The notes under the pieces were generated by a model that was not told the DNA's origin, did not search any database, and saw only the letters and a program-made list of their open reading frames with translations. Source: Castor canadensis (lineage: Eukaryota; Chordata; Mammalia; Rodentia; Castoridae). Taken from it: DNA of 64,000 nucleotides. Within the stretch, counting starts at the first letter, position 1. Each line of letters opens with the position of its first letter. The DNA lies in assembly GCF_047511655.1 (NCBI RefSeq), contig NC_133394.1:112367343-112431342 (forward strand), in the 5' to 3' direction. Below, piece by piece: positions 37,325 to 50,811 of the stretch. Both the position numbers and the translations under genes were made by a program.

Positions 37325-37790
37325 CAGAATTTCTCTTGAGGCTGCAGGAGCAATATCAGAATCACTATGAAATGCAGATTCCTGGGCTCCAACAGATGCC
37401 TAAAGCAGATGGAGTCTGATAATTTGTGTTTGTATTATTGATGGTTTTTAAATAGCCTTTTTAAGACTACTTTTAGGTTCACAGTAAAATTGAGTAGACA
37501 GTATAGAGAGGTCTTATATACCATCTCCCCAACATACACAGCCTCCTCTACTATCAATATCCCTCATTGCAGTGGCACATTTGTTATAATCAATGATCCC
37601 ACATTGAAACATCATCACTACCCAGAGTCCACAGTACACATTACAGTTTACTTTGTGTAATGACATGTCTCCACCACTGCACACTCAGAAGAATTTTACT
37701 GCTCTAGACTACCTCTGTTTTTAGAAATCCTCCAGGTGATTCTTACGTATGTTGAAAGTTTGACAACTATTGCATTACAGGATAGATATT
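37325..37790. mobile_element. MER5-like element split by L1M-derived sequence
   Basis: MER5-type sequence ('aatcactatgaaatgcagat', 'tcctgggctccaacagatgc') stops near 37,435. About 280 bases of antisense L1M-like sequence follow ('ggttcacagtaaaattgagt', 'tcatcactacccagagtcca'). MER5-type sequence resumes as 'tcctccaggtgattcttacg' and 'gaaagtttgacaactattgc'. The nesting dates the LINE fragment as the later arrival. Confidence 0.6.
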
Positions 37791-37887
37791 TTCAAACCTA
37801 AGTTGAAGAAAAAGCTAAGAAATTAAGAGTATCATATATCCTACATCTGAATTGGCCTCTCTTTCTCTCTCTCCCTCTGTCTCTTTG

Positions 37888-38080
37888 TAGTGCTGGGGAT
37901 TGAACCCAGAGCCTTGCATATGCTAGACAAATGCTCTACCACTGAGTTACATCCCCAGACCTTGGTATTTTGAAATAGAGTAATTGAGGCTGGCCTTGAA
38001 CTTGCTACATAGTCCAGACTGCCCTTAAATTCATGAGCCTCCTGCTTCCTCCTTTCAGGTGCTGGTATTGTGAGCTTTTA
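37888..38080 (-). mobile_element. ID plus B1-like SINE, antisense
   Basis: 'gctggggattgaacccagag' and 'gctctaccactgagttacat' are the reversed ID box regions. 'gaggctggccttgaacttgc' is the reversed 7SL-like part. Confidence 0.85.
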
Positions 38081-38344
38081 CTTTTTTCTTAATACGCATA
38101 TGAATGCTAATGATGAGCACAGTGTTTAGAGAGACTTTTGAGCTCTCAGTGTCCAAGCTTCTGCTTTCCTCTGCCAAATTTTTGGGAAAATTTCCTTCTC
38201 TGGTATACTAACTGGAAAGTAGGAAAGATCCTGTAGAAAGGACAGTGGTTTATTTTTAAAATAAAATATTTTATAATTGAACATTTCAAACAGGTAAAGG
38301 AGGACAAAGAAAAAGTAAAATACCTCCTACACATACTTTAGATC

Positions 38345-39160
38345 ATAAAAGACATTGTAGCTTTCATACTGTTATCTTCAATCACTTGCTCTAGGTAAAT
38401 GTGAGTCCTGAGAACCCTTGAGTAACTCTATGGAGACTCCCATCATTCAGTGAGGATGTCAGTGCTTCTGCCAGGAGTCATGTGAGTGAGTCACACTAGA
38501 GATGGATTCACCCCGTCAAGAGATCACAAGCCTTCATGGATGACTGACATCTTGCCTGCAAACCCATGAGTGATCCCAAACCAGAACAACCTAGATAAAC
38601 TGCTCCCATACTACTGTTCTACAGAAACACAAGAATAATACATTCTTATTGTTTTAACACCTTATTGTTTGAAGCCACTAGGCTTTGGAGTCATTTGTTA
38701 TGCAGAAATAGAAAGTTAACATGGAATTTGGAACCTGGAAGTGAGATGTTCCCACAAGAAATATTCTAAAATATGCGAGTGACCTTCAAGTGGAGGTGGT
38801 CAGAAAAGGCTCTTAAGACTTTGAGACGCATATTAGAAAGACCATAAGTAGTATTACAAAGATTATTAGCAAAAGCCTGACAGCATTTGAGAAGTGAAGC
38901 AAATATTACTAAACACTGGAGGCAGAAAGTTTAGCCAAAACAACTGAGGTGTTGTCTTAGAGAATTATTCAGTTAAACAATAGGGCTCTTGAGAATCTTA
39001 AAGCCATGTATCCCAGCAGTTTCAATAGAAGCCAAAGCAGAGAAATATTTATCTCAAAGACTGCTGGATGTGGATTTTGACTGATGGAATGAACCTCAAG
39101 AACTTTGTAAGAGAACTTCAAAGTTTTAAGAGAATTATCACCAACTTAGACTGATATCCA
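38345..39160 (+). mobile_element. MLT1-type MaLR LTR with part of its internal region
   Basis: LTR landmarks include 'catgtgagtgagtcacacta', 'ggatgactgacatcttgcct' and 'ttattgtttgaagccactag', with the LTR ending near 38,720. It continues into 'tttggaacctggaagtgaga' and MaLR-internal-like sequence. No open retroviral frame survives. Confidence 0.65.
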
Positions 39161-41809
39161 GTTATTATTTAAATTTCCTAATTGTTACTCAGTTTTAATG
39201 TCCATTTAAAGCACCGGTTTGTGAAGGTAAAAATATGTAGACTGAAATCCTGGCTCTTCTAGGTAGCAGCAGAGATGCCTGTCAAAGTTGATGAAAGTCG
39301 CTGACTTGCGGGATTGTTGGGAGGAGAAAATGAGATCATATATAAGAACATATTTTGTGCAGCAGGACCATAATATATTTTAACTTTTAGAATGAATTAT
39401 TATTGATAATTTATGACTTCTCTAGGGTCATGGTCCTGCTTTGACACTACATACAAGGAATTTGGGAGAATTAGAAGAGAACTCCTCCATGTTCTGTAAG
39501 CAGAAGCCGGGCAAGTTGTGTCTAGATTCTGGGCAAATGAGAGGTTCATAAACACATCTCCAAATTACAGAGAGTGAGAGGGCCTTTGTGGCTTTTTGAA
39601 AATTCATAAATTATTATCATAAGTTTATCAGTTAAATTACATTTTAAAATTATAAATGATCAGTGAAAATATTAAAAGGTATGGGTAGTAGAGTAATAAG
39701 TGAAATCCTTTCTATCTTCCCATCTCCTACCCTCATTTTCAGAGTAATTAAGGTTTTTCATATATTCATATGTGTATGAAAAGTATTATGTGATTCTTGA
39801 AGAAAAATTAAGTTAGCCATATTTTTCTCACTGAGGAATAATCACTGTTAAATTTGGGTAGGTAAGTTGTTAGTGTGTTTTCTGTACATAAGCATACAAA
39901 TATAGACAGTTCTAACCTTTTTAAACATAGACACATAAAGAATTTTAAACTGTAGTCCAAAGTCCTTGTTTTAAACCATGAAGAAGAATTGTTGAGACTG
40001 GATGAGAGCTCTCTCCACGTATTACTCCAGTTTATTGGCTTTTGGCTTTTGACTTTTGGAGCTAAGAGGGGTGAAAGACATCAAATACTACACAGCATTC
40101 AACAATGCTTCCAGATCAAATAAATTGATTTAGATGAATTTTGTTCTTGAAATTCAATTTTGGTGTCTTCCTTCCTCCCAAACAGGTCTTCCTTCATTCA
40201 CAATAGCATTAACGAAAAGTATAACAGAAAAAATCGAGAAGTTGCTTCAATAAATGTGGAGAGCGCATCTTTATTTGAAGGAAACTGCAATTTTCTGTCA
40301 AGATGGATTGTCATTTCCAGATTGTTGACCTCAAACTTCCTTGACTTTTTTTAATGGGAAATGAGAACATTTCTTGTCAAGCATTGAATAATAATTTGAA
40401 ATATTCAAAGATGCTTTAAGATCGTGTTACAGGTGCTTTTCCTAGTAGAAGATTCGCCTTGAATCATGATAAACATTCAAATCACTCATAACCCACATTA
40501 AATAGATTTTGGGGGGGGAATTTTAAAGCATTCTTAATAATTTTGTTAGAAGAAATTATTTTGTCCTTATGAGATGCACTTTTTAAATTTCTCACATATT
40601 TTTCATACTCATTAGAAATCTCTCTGCAACTCTAGCATCAGTAGGAAAAATAGTCCTAGAGTTAACATTCTTTCATTTCTAAGTTTTGGGAGGCTTTTTT
40701 CTGTTTCATGAACAAGAATTGAATATACTGGCTTTCTGGCTATACAATTGAATCACATTAGAAAACAAATAGATCTATTGATCAGGTTTTTATTTAATTG
40801 AAGTAAAATGTGCCACATACCAGTGTTTTTCAAAAGCTCCTCAGACCCAGGGAATTCTAATATGTAATAGAATTAAGAACCACTGATTTAATGTAAATAC
40901 ATATTAAATAAATAATGAGACAAATTTAAAAGTAAAATAATAAATATCTAATAAATTATAGGAATAGTATGCCTAGTGCATGAGTAATACTTTAAAAAGT
41001 CTAAAATTCTGGTGTTTGAGTAGGTATGTCATAATTATCTTGCTGTTAAAAAGTAAGTGAAGGCTTTTTTAAATGAATAGAGTGTGCTCAGCAATCTGCG
41101 ACCTGTGGTTAAGACCCAGGCCTCTAGCACTGCAGCAGGTTGCTGGGGACAGTGTTGAGTGAAAGCTGGTGTTGAAGTCTTGGGAGGGCCCTGTCACCGT
41201 CACATGGCAGGGGAAGTGTGTGCTGTCAAGTGTCGTATGGAGCATCTTTTTAATATCTTCTCAAAGTGCAAATAGTCAACATTCACTTTTAGTGGCTAAT
41301 GGCTCGTTCACTGAGGATAGGAAATGAGGCTGTGAGGGCCTCCACAGCTCTATGAATTCCATCTTAGAGGATGAATAGCATGTAAGGGACAACTGCCATG
41401 CTGTCCCACAAGAATTTCTGTCAGGAGCAACTCCAGATCTGACCTAGCATCAATTCCTGATGGTCTTATTCTCTTCTGATTATGAGCAGAATGGTGCTCA
41501 GCATTGGCCAGGAAGAAGAGTTTGCAGGCTAGGAAGATGGTTTGGGACAAAGAGAGGAGATTGACTTATTCACAAATACATTATTCTACAAGTCTAACCA
41601 AAAGACATGGGTAGAAGCTGGATGGTCAACTTAATGTAAGAAAAACTAGAAATAACAGATATGTTAGGAAACAAGAATTGGCAAGATTGAGCAGTACTCT
41701 GAATAGAAAAACTAAAAGATAAGAAGTAGCTTTATACTGAATGTTTTTTTTCAGGAGATGAATGTTATTAAGAAAATCAATAAATGAGAAACATCACAGG
41801 TGTCTGCTC

Positions 41810-42030
41810 CAGTATGTAGTCTTTGAATTCACACTGATTTGGCTCAAATCCTAGCTCCATCATATATAAGCTACATGGTAATGGACAAGTTACTTAATTC
41901 CTCTCAACCTTAGTCTCTGTATCTATGAAATGAGTAAGCTTGTGGTGGGGATTAAGGGAGTTAACACAGCCAAAGTATTTACAACATGTGACTCATGGTA
42001 ACTCAATACATGTTAGCTATTTTTATGGTG
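41810..42030 (+). repeat. MIR SINE
   Basis: 'tttggctcaaatcctagctc', 'atggacaagttacttaattc', 'atctatgaaatgagtaagct' and 'caatacatgttagctatt' give most of a MIR in order. Confidence 0.75.
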
Positions 42031-43069
42031 ATTCGGTTGGATGAAGGAAACCTATTTCAGAGGAAGAATGAAAAGTTTGTCTTCAATTATTTGGAAGCTT
42101 ATAAAAAGCAATTATGAAAATAATGTTAAATCTTTCTTCTCCCTCATAATATAATGAGGGATACAGATGCACATACTCAAATCAATCTGATATAAGGCAG
42201 TCTATTACATATAATACAATGGATAGCTCCCTTGGAGCATAGGGAATGTAATGGTCATTGGTTAGTTGTCTTTTAACATCCATTTCTCCTTGTTTTCTAC
42301 AAAAATATTCAGATTTTTCTTTGAGGACTAGTCCCTTCCACATTTTAATTATGTGGTCTTGGTTATTAACTCCACTCTTAATTGCCAAGATGAAGGTAAA
42401 CTCTGACAAAGGCTACTGGATCCTTCCTGGAGCTGATGAACAGCTTAGGCATGAGGTCATGAGATGTAAGATATTTGCTGAGGGCAGAGTTTTTCTCTTC
42501 ATTTCTCAAGATCAACTGGCAAAGACATTTTTTCTTTCTGTGACATTGTGGAATGAGGATGTGCAATCATTTATCATTTTTTTCTATTGTGAAGAGAACC
42601 TCAGGGCAAAATTGAGAAAATCACAGAGAAAAACAGCAAGATGACACAGTGAGACTTGGAGGTTCAAAACCGTGTCTGAAGCCAACACACAATTATAGCA
42701 TATGATGCTATATGTTGAAGACAGTTTGAGTTGGTGTTCCTGTTGCTTACATCCCAAGGCATTCCGGCTGTTGAGGCAGGGAAAGAGTAAGTCAGACGGG
42801 GTGGGGGAGGGGAAGAGTAGGGATTACAGAGGCTTCTTGGGGCCTGGTTTAGAAGGGAGGCCAGCCACTTATAGCAGATACTGGGATAAGTCACATTCTA
42901 AGCAGAGACTGTATTGAGCAAGAGAAAAGAGACTAAAATATCTTCTTGAAGAGGCCAGTAGACCCTGTAATGCTTGGACCATAGAGTATGTGTCTGGTGT
43001 ATGGTGTATGCTAGGTAGATTGATAAACAGGCAACAAGCAAAGAATGAAACCTTTAAACACCAGGCTTA

Positions 43070-43560
43070 GGATTTGAGCTTTAAGAAGTGTGCAATTGCT
43101 AAGTGTCGAAGATGAAGGATAGATTAGCCTTGTGTTTTAGGAAGAGAAATTTGGTAGCAGAATGAGGACTAGATTAGAATATTTCAGGAAAAAGGTAAAA
43201 TAGTTAGAGTCAGTTCAGTCTGACAAATGAAAATAGGAGATGTATATGCGACATATAAAGAATATATAGGTTTTGGGTGGAAAAGAAAAGGCAGGGGATT
43301 AACATTGCCCCATGGACTGGACTGTGAGCTTGAGAAGGATGAAGGAGGCAGCATAGGAGTGAAGAGATGGAGTTCTGTTTCAAACACTTTGAGTTTAAGA
43401 AGTCAGTGAAACATACCCCGAGAGATCTCCAGTAAGGACTGGAGATTAGAATCTGGAGCTTGGGTAGAAAATCAGAGTTGGAGTACACGGTTTTGCACAT
43501 TATCCTTATACTAAGACAGTTTAAGGTGCAAGGGGAATGAGATCTGGAGAAAGTTATGGA
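43070..43560. repeat. old interspersed repeat, family not named
   Basis: Purine-rich text such as 'actttgagtttaagaagtca' and 'ggactggagattagaatctg' resembles a widespread ancient mammalian repeat that also seems present in KDR intron 7 (62,740-63,270). I cannot name the family. Confidence 0.35.
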
Positions 43561-45714
43561 AGGACACCAGGGTTGATGAGCGAGAATGGATCTGGAGCGT
43601 CCCTGTGCTTAGGGTTGAACTTAAGCCAGTGAAGGACTTTGGCTAGATGGGCAGGCATAGGGAGGTTTAGGAGCCTCAAGTCAAGATGTAGCTCCAAGAA
43701 ATGGGTGAACAATAGGATGGATGCTGGGTAGGGTGAAGACTGAGAAAAAGTTATTGCATTTGAGGAGAGAAGGTGAGAGACGACCTCTTCTCTTTCAAGA
43801 ACTTTTGGAAGGAAAGGAAAAAGTACCACACAGCCTAGTAGCTTTAGGGAGAAGAAAAGTCAGGTTTTCTCCAGATATGGAAACATAGGTGTTGTTGTAC
43901 ACTCCAAAGACCACTTTAATGATTTTGATGTGGTGCTTTATAACTGACTGCTTTTCTCCACATCTGGAACTTCTGTTTATATTATGTGGTCAGATGCATG
44001 AAATGAATCCCTTACAGCCTTTCATCTGCCTAGACCCAGCCTGATTTTTGGATAATTATCAATTAGATCTAAGGTTGTATTTTTCACTTTATTTTAAAAT
44101 TTCTCTGTGTGAGGCATTCCTTGGTGAGTGGTTTGGTTTGTTATGTGCACCAAGGCAGTGCCATGTTAGAAGTGAATGTTCAGAAACACTGCTCAAAGAG
44201 AATTTTTATTTGTGCCCCAAGGGACTACTCACCAATGTTTTGGAAACTCTGGAGACTAAATTTATATACACAGAACATAAATCCTTTCTGCTGTTCTCGA
44301 GTAACTCTCAATGATGTTAAAGTACTATTACCTGGGAATGTTACCTTTATTCTGTAAAAACGTGGACACTGCTGAGAAACTAGAACAAGTAACTGGGAAG
44401 TGCATAGATCCTTCCAGTAAGGGGCTGGTGACTTGTAACACCTAGAAAACAAAACATTGTTTGGGGTACTGTTCAGTTCTTTGAAAACTTGATAAGCTTT
44501 ATGAGGGAAGATGGTATTAATATATTGGAAAATAGTTACACTCAACAACTGGCATAGAATGAAATTCAAATCACACAATTCTTGTTTATCACATGTAAAT
44601 CTTGTAAATGCTCAATTTCTTTTTCTTCATTCAAAATACAAACTGGAAAGTTAAACACTGAGTGCTTAACTAATTACAAACTAACTCACTCTGTTTGTGT
44701 TTCTGTTGATATTGTATGATTCTCTGTTCTTCAACAAGTTGCCATCTGTAAGCAAATCATTGATTTGCTGAGAGGTGTTTGGCACTAGGAATACTGAATG
44801 GATTTGACCTAATTCTTACTTTGAGAGAAAAACATTTGCATAAATATATGAACATATTATCACAAATCATGTAAGTGCTGTATGTATGTAGGAAAAAAAG
44901 TAATTCTCTAGTTCTGTGAATAAAAAAATAGTGCATATTAGTTTTTCACAGATAGAGAATAAATTCAGTATAACTCTGGATTTATTTGTTTTATTTATGG
45001 CTATTGTTTAAATGTGGATTTAAGAATGAATATAGAAAGTGCATTTTATATAGCTAGTGCATACAGTTTCATCCCGCAGTATCTTCATAAGAGCTCTTAC
45101 TAATTATATTTTATTAAACAAGCATCACCATCATGCCCTTAAATTTTTAAAAATTATATCTTAACAACCATCCCATTAAACTTAACTACTTGCTTGGGTG
45201 AGGTTCAGCCTCTGCTTATTTCTTCTGGGAGGGTCCCAACTGAAGACAGCTGAATGGAAAACAAAACATATCACTTGGCATGGATATTTGAGCTGGGTAT
45301 TGAAGTGTGTCCAGGAGGACAAAAGACAAAAAAACTCATGGCAGAAAGAAATGTATGAAATATTCATGCAATCTTCTTATAGAAGCAATTGCTTTTCTTT
45401 CTTTGAAGATCAGTGATTTCAAGGTCAAGCAGAAGGAAAATACGCAGTGTGGTTGGGATTTCCTGGGTGGGGTTGGGGTGTCTAATTCACAGTCTTTCCT
45501 TTATCCTTGGTCAGGCTTTAAGACAGCCTCTCTTACTTTACTCTAGGCTTATCTGCCTAGAAAAGTAGAAGTGATCATCATGGAGAGGTGGAGGAAGTCA
45601 GTGGCATGAATTCACTCAACTTCATGACTTGACTCAAGTTGTGACTCAAGATCAGTCCTCAAGAATAAACTTATGTGCTTGTAGGGGTCTGTCTTGGATG
45701 ATTAATGACTCTCT

Positions 45715-45900
45715 GTTTTTAAAACTTGGTTCTACAGCGTATAGTTGTGGAATACTGGAAAGTTACTTAAACCTTCTAAATATCAGCCCCCCATTACATG
45801 AGAAAAATTATAGTATCTTTTCTATTGAATTATTCTTATGAGCATTGATAAGGTAATCCAAGATAATACCTTCTTTGCACATAATAAGTGTTCCAACAAT
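45715..45900 (+). repeat. MIR-like fragment
   Basis: 'ggaaagttacttaaaccttc' and 'gcacataataagtgttccaa' match MIR core and tail loosely. Confidence 0.5.
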
Positions 45901-47284
45901 CCACTTCTTTTTATTGTTTATCCTATTATTTTAAACGCAGGGGGTCTTGACTTTCATTACATTGCTAACTAATGGTGAAAAGGCTGCATTAATTGTTTGC
46001 AAACTGATATAACACTTTTTATTTTGCAAGACTTTAAGGAAGAGAAAGGAGTGTAATTTCACATTAAGAATAGGTCATTTCTTCTCTTTGTTTTCAGGAT
46101 TACTAATAGTGCTTGCTGCTATCATGGGATGTTATGAGGATTAGGTGAGCAATGAAGGGAAGTTTTTAGAAAAGTTTCTGCCCAAATGATGTGGGCAACA
46201 AATGTTGGCCACTTGTATTATTTTCTGACATCCTCTGGTGCTGTATGGATTTTCAATTGATTATTTAAATGTCCTACATCTTTTATACACTTTTAAATTG
46301 TTATATTTAAATTGTTATTTTGATGTGAGATATTCCCAAAAATTATATGAGACAGTTTGGGGTAGGAAACACAGGTACACATATTTATAGTAACTGAGAT
46401 TTTTCCTTTACAGATAGCAAGTGATCAAGATCTGTTTAATCCATTTCACAAAAAGGATAGGAAGTGTTTTTATATTTGTTAAGAATATAAGACATTATGA
46501 ATGAAATTGAACACCAGTGGAAATACCCAAGGCAGGCCTGACTTTGAGGTGACTCAACTTTCTTTTCCTTAATCATAAAAATATACTTTAAGTTAAAAAA
46601 AATCATACAGGGAGTAAAGTAAACTTGGTTGTGCAAAGAAAGCAGAGAATGAGAATAAAAGGTACACTTGTCATCCTCTGAGGCACAATAATTATGAGGA
46701 CAGATGGACTATGAAACCAAGACCACATCTGGCAAGGCTGTCATAGGCTCTGGTAAGTTACAACACAAACAAATGAGGGAAACAACTTAGAAATACACAT
46801 GAGGAAATGTTATGCAAATGTGCAATCTATAATGGCAATATTTGCAAATGCAGCAGCTGCTAGGAAAGAGAGATGGTCTTCATGTATAATGTTCATTTGT
46901 AAAAGTGATACTTTGTCTTGAAAAAAATTATAGAAATTTACAAAGCAAAAAGTGAAAGTTCCTATCTACCTGCCTCTATGCTTCACCCATTTCTCAGAGC
47001 TAGGTATTTATTTGTTGTTTTTCTTCTAGCTACTTTGCATAATTTTCTATTGTGCATATAGAAAATTACACATTTCTCTATCTTCATACCTATTTCTATG
47101 TCAAAAAAATAGGGGATACTGTTGAACAGTTGACATTCTTAATGTTCAAAACAGTTTCCAGGTGATGAGGTGTGTGTAGTTCATCTCAGCTAGTTAATAC
47201 AAGATCTTCTAAGTACTTACCATATACTTCTAGGACAGAGACTTCTAGAACATCTACTGAGAAAATCTTTATCACTACCACCAC

Positions 47285-47420
47285 CATGTGTATAAAACAA
47301 TTTACCATTTATGGAGTACTTTCATGAGATTATCTCATTTGAGTCCTGCAATCCCTGTGGTAGACTAGGTAAGAATTATTATTCTTACTTGAAAATGACA
47401 AAACAGATGCCTGAAATGGT
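47285..47420 (-). repeat. MIR SINE, antisense
   Basis: 'tttcatgagattatctcatt', 'tgagtcctgcaatccctgtg' and 'ttattcttacttgaaaatga' follow the antisense MIR. Confidence 0.65.
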
Positions 47421-47649
47421 GAAAAGATATGTTTGGTTTCTCCAAATCCTTGTCACCGTGTCAAGACACTGACCTTGAGAAAGTCAGTGGTGTTTTACCG
47501 GACCAGGCACCACTTTGAGTATAGCTACTGAAAAGAGAAGTTTGTTTTTATCATGAAAAATTTCAGACATGTAAAAGTGGAGAAAATAGTGAAATGAATC
47601 TTTATGTGCTCATTATCCAACACAACTATTAACCTTTTGCCAATCTTCA

Positions 47650-48190
47650 CATTTACTTGTTAAGATATGAAGTTCCACATTTGGAAAGAAGAAGGGGTCC
47701 AGCAAGGGGTGGATGGGATATCAAGGATGATGGGGTTGAAAATGATCAAAGTATATTATATACATGTATGAAATGTCACAATGCAACCCATTATTTTGTA
47801 CAATTAATATACTCATTAATTTCTTTGTGGTTCTGGTGTTTGAACTCAGGGCCTTGTGGTTGCTAGGCAGATGGTCTACCACTTGAGGCACAATTCAGCC
47901 TTTTTTGCTTTAGTTATTATTATTATTATTATTTTTGATTAGGGTCTTCAATTTGTGGTCAGGCTGGCCCGTGCCTTAATCCTACTATTTACTCTTCCCA
48001 TGTGGCTGGGATGATAGGAGCATGCCACCATACCTAGCTTTTATTGGTTGAGATAGGGGTCTGGTGAACTTTTTGCTTGGGCTGTCTTTGGAACTCAATC
48101 CTCCTGATCTCCACTTCCTGAGTAGCTAGCATTACAGGTATGAGCCACTGAGCCTGGCCTCTTAATAAAACTTAAAAAAAAAAAAAGATA
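47650..48190 (+). repeat. rodent-type L1 3' end split by a SINE
   Basis: 'gatcaaagtatattatatac' and 'atgtatgaaatgtcacaatg' give the L1 3' UTR, which continues after the SINE with 'taataaaacttaaaaaaaaa' as its tail. The antisense fragment at 8,815 belongs to the same family. Confidence 0.6.
47825..48165 (-). mobile_element. composite ID/B1-dimer SINE, antisense
   Basis: 'gtgtttgaactcagggcctt' and 'tggtctaccacttgaggcac' are the tRNA-like part. Two reversed 7SL-like units follow ('ggaactcaatcctcctgatc', 'cattacaggtatgagccact'). An internal ATT run lies near 47,917-47,932. Confidence 0.8.
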
Positions 48191-48594
48191 TGCAGTCCAA
48201 ATTGGTGGTGATGGAGCCAAATTTGGGGATCATGGAGTATACTTTATGCAGTGCTTTTTGGATATGAACAATGTATATTCTATGTACATGGACTCAAAGA
48301 AATATCAAGGGACACACAGTATTCAGTGATTAAATTTTTTTCCTTGGATGGAACTGTTGTGATGACATCTGCTCAAATTGCCATCATTTTCACCACTGTA
48401 ACCCCAGTGTGTGGTTCAGGGGTTGTGGAATGAATGAGCCTTCTCTGCAGTTTAATCTCTGCAATAGGGAGAAGCCCCATGCTTTGTAGTGTAACTAACC
48501 TTGGCATGTTTCTTAAGGTGTACTTTGTGCATCCCGTGCCCGGGATCCTGTGAGTGCTAGTGATCAAGTCCTATTCTGCATGTTTTACAGGCAG

Positions 48595-48770
48595 CAACTC
48601 ATTTAATTCTTGTAAGAAGCCTGGAAGATACTAGAATCTTTTGCCTGTTGTATAGATAAGGAAGTAGCAAGTTGGTTAAGATCACACAGATAGTAAGTGA
48701 TGGATCTGGGAGTCAAATCCAGGCAGTGTGTTTCCAGAGCCCTAAGCCAGTACTCTGTGGCTGCTCCAGG
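48595..48770 (-). repeat. MIR SINE, antisense
   Basis: 'ctcatttaattcttgtaaga', 'gatcacacagatagtaagtg' and 'gggagtcaaatccaggcagt' are strong antisense MIR landmarks. Confidence 0.8.
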
Positions 48771-50364
48771 AAATGTGTCTGAATACCATCTATGGTATGG
48801 GGAATGCACTTGGGACACTTTGCTAGGCGATGGCCAGCCACTCTGAACCACTGGATCATTCATAAAAGTCACTCCTTTTGCATTGCCAGATAATGGGAGA
48901 CCTTTGCACATGAAGCATGCTTTAAAAAAAAAACCAAAAAACAGACTTTGCCATTTTTCACAAACTCAAGGCACTTCTAAGTGCTGTGTAGGAGGGTATG
49001 GAGCAGACTGATTTCACTGAGCTCCTGCCAAATTCTGGTCCTGTGGCCATCAAAGACGCATCATTTCCTCCAAGACTTGTAAATGGGCTATTATCACAGG
49101 CTGGCACGTTCTGGTTTGCATTCAGAGAGACACTATCTTCTTAAGTAAGACATGGAAGAGGAAGTGTCATGACTTGTAAATAAGGCTGTGAGAGAATTGT
49201 TTGAAGATGGAGATGAAGAAATGCTGCCTTCTCTAAGCCAGGATCACTTTCCTTCCCTTGTATCCAACTCTCGTGGTTTATTTGCTGAGTTTCCTAGAGG
49301 GAAGAGAAGCCTATTTCAGAGTAAAAGAAGTAGAAGCACTAAACAGCATCTATATCAAGCTCGCATCCGTGGAAAGAAGAGGGGAACAGTCCTCAACCTA
49401 TAGGTGCATGGAAGTTGCTTGAAGGAAACAAAGCATAGAAAGTCTCTGCACACTAAGTAGGATCATATTTTTTTTTCCAAAAAATCAATCGCATACATTT
49501 ATTATGTTTTAGATAGTGTTAAAATATTTCAATTTTCAATCTGGTGAAGTATAAGAATAAATATAGTAAGTATTTTTAAATACCGCAAGAAAAGCAACAT
49601 GCTACATTAATTAGTTAACCTAGTTTGGATTAGATGTCAAAATAATGTCCTTCATTGAAAGATGGTCCTTAAAGCTATCATTGTAAAACCATCTGGATAT
49701 ACCTGAGAAGTAAAAGACTAATGAAACTGGGGGACATTTGATGTCACCCTCCAGGTGTGGGAAGAAATGGAGAGTAAGCCAGGAGGGACAAATGTGGTCG
49801 AGAAGGAATCTGAGTTCCTTCTAAACACCTATATAAAACCCACTCAGAGAAAGTTGTGAGGTTTGGTCACTGAGTGTGTTGGGTGTCCAGAGCTTCATGG
49901 CTCCTGTAACAAAGCAGAGGGGTCGGGTGTGGTTGAGGGCTGAGGGTCTCTAATCTGAAGAGGGGTCTGGTCACAATGTCATACTAGGGGGTCCTTGCTC
50001 CTTGTCCCGGGAACATCGTAGACAAAAGCACTCTAACAGTCTCTCCTAAAGGACCAGTGATCTTCATGCCGCCTCTACGCTGGAGCCCCCTGAAGCCCGG
50101 CTGTGGTGTTTTGGTTTTTTTTTGCCAGAGTCAGGAGTCTGAAACTGAAATGCCTTCTAGGAATAGGAAGGTAACTTCAAAATATTTGAAACTGCCAGCT
50201 GGAAAGAAGAGGAAACAGTGGAAAAGATGGCCAACGAGACAAGTGTATTTTCCAATTAAAGGCATTCTGATAAGGATTATAAAATTACAACTGTGCTGGC
50301 CAAACAAGGCACTATAAAACAAAACGCAAAACTACTGGCCAAGTCACTGCTAGTGCGCAACCTC
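48771..50364. other. upstream flank of KDR, no gene recognised
   Basis: This mostly unique-looking DNA lies between the last upstream MIR and the KDR CpG island. The open frame at 49,188-49,403 has no recognisable domain. GC content rises from about 50,040. It may hold proximal regulatory DNA, but I cannot point to a specific element. Confidence 0.6.
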
Positions 50365-50723
50365 ACATACAGGCTCGGTATTCGCGCCTCCCTGCTTGCT
50401 CCAACCTGCTGCGGGTCCTTGGTCTTTGGGACGCGCTCCATAGCGAAGAGGGTCCCACACTTTGACGCGCCTGGCGAGGGCGCAGCGTTCCGCGCTGCCC
50501 TTCTGATGCTGATGCTCTCCAGATCTCGGGGACCAGCAACACGCTGAACCTTGGAGGGGCTCAGAGACCGTTACGGGCTACATTTTTTTTCCACCAGGAA
50601 CTCAGCGCTGCGCCGGTACACTCTCCCGGTACGACTCGCGGTCTGGCACAGCTGCCGGCAGGTGGGGAGATTCCGAGATGTAGTGGGCGTGGGAAGTAGA
50701 GGATCTCGGCCGGCTACCCGGGA

Positions 50724-50780
50724 GGGGCGTGGCTGCTCGCAGGGAAACCCCGCCCCCGCCCATATGGCCACGCCCCCGCG
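50724..50780 (+). promoter_or_regulatory. KDR: KDR core promoter: GC boxes and NF-kB-like site
   Basis: In order there are a KLF-like GGGGCGTGG (50,724-50,732), an NF-kB-like GGGAAACCCC (50,742-50,751), a GC-box run CGCCCCCGCCC (50,751-50,761), a CATATG E-box (50,761-50,766) and another GC box ACGCCCCCGCG (50,770-50,780). They lie 30-90 bases upstream of the inferred start. Sp1 and NF-kB-type sites at this distance are established for human KDR; use here is inferred. Confidence 0.7.
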
Positions 50781-50811
50781 CTCTAGAGTTTGGCCCGTGC
50801 TCGCACCCGGC

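Larger units (their letters stand above)
39161..47529. other. intergenic block without a recognisable gene
   Basis: MIR fragments occur near 39,235-39,400, 41,810-42,030, 45,715-45,900 and 47,285-47,420, a MER5-like scrap near 40,815-40,890, and an old unnamed repeat near 43,070-43,560. The open frame at 42,258-42,644 (128 codons, plus) shows no domain and no splice context. The rest is AT-rich and unremarkable. Confidence 0.6.

Noticed and set aside
42258-42644. 128-codon plus-strand open frame
   Set aside because: Composition matches the surrounding intergenic DNA and no protein family is recognised.
1-50811. end of the neighbouring KIT gene or another protein-coding gene
   Set aside because: No KIT-like kinase exon or 3' UTR is recognisable; in mammals the KIT-KDR interval is several hundred kilobases, so its absence is expected.
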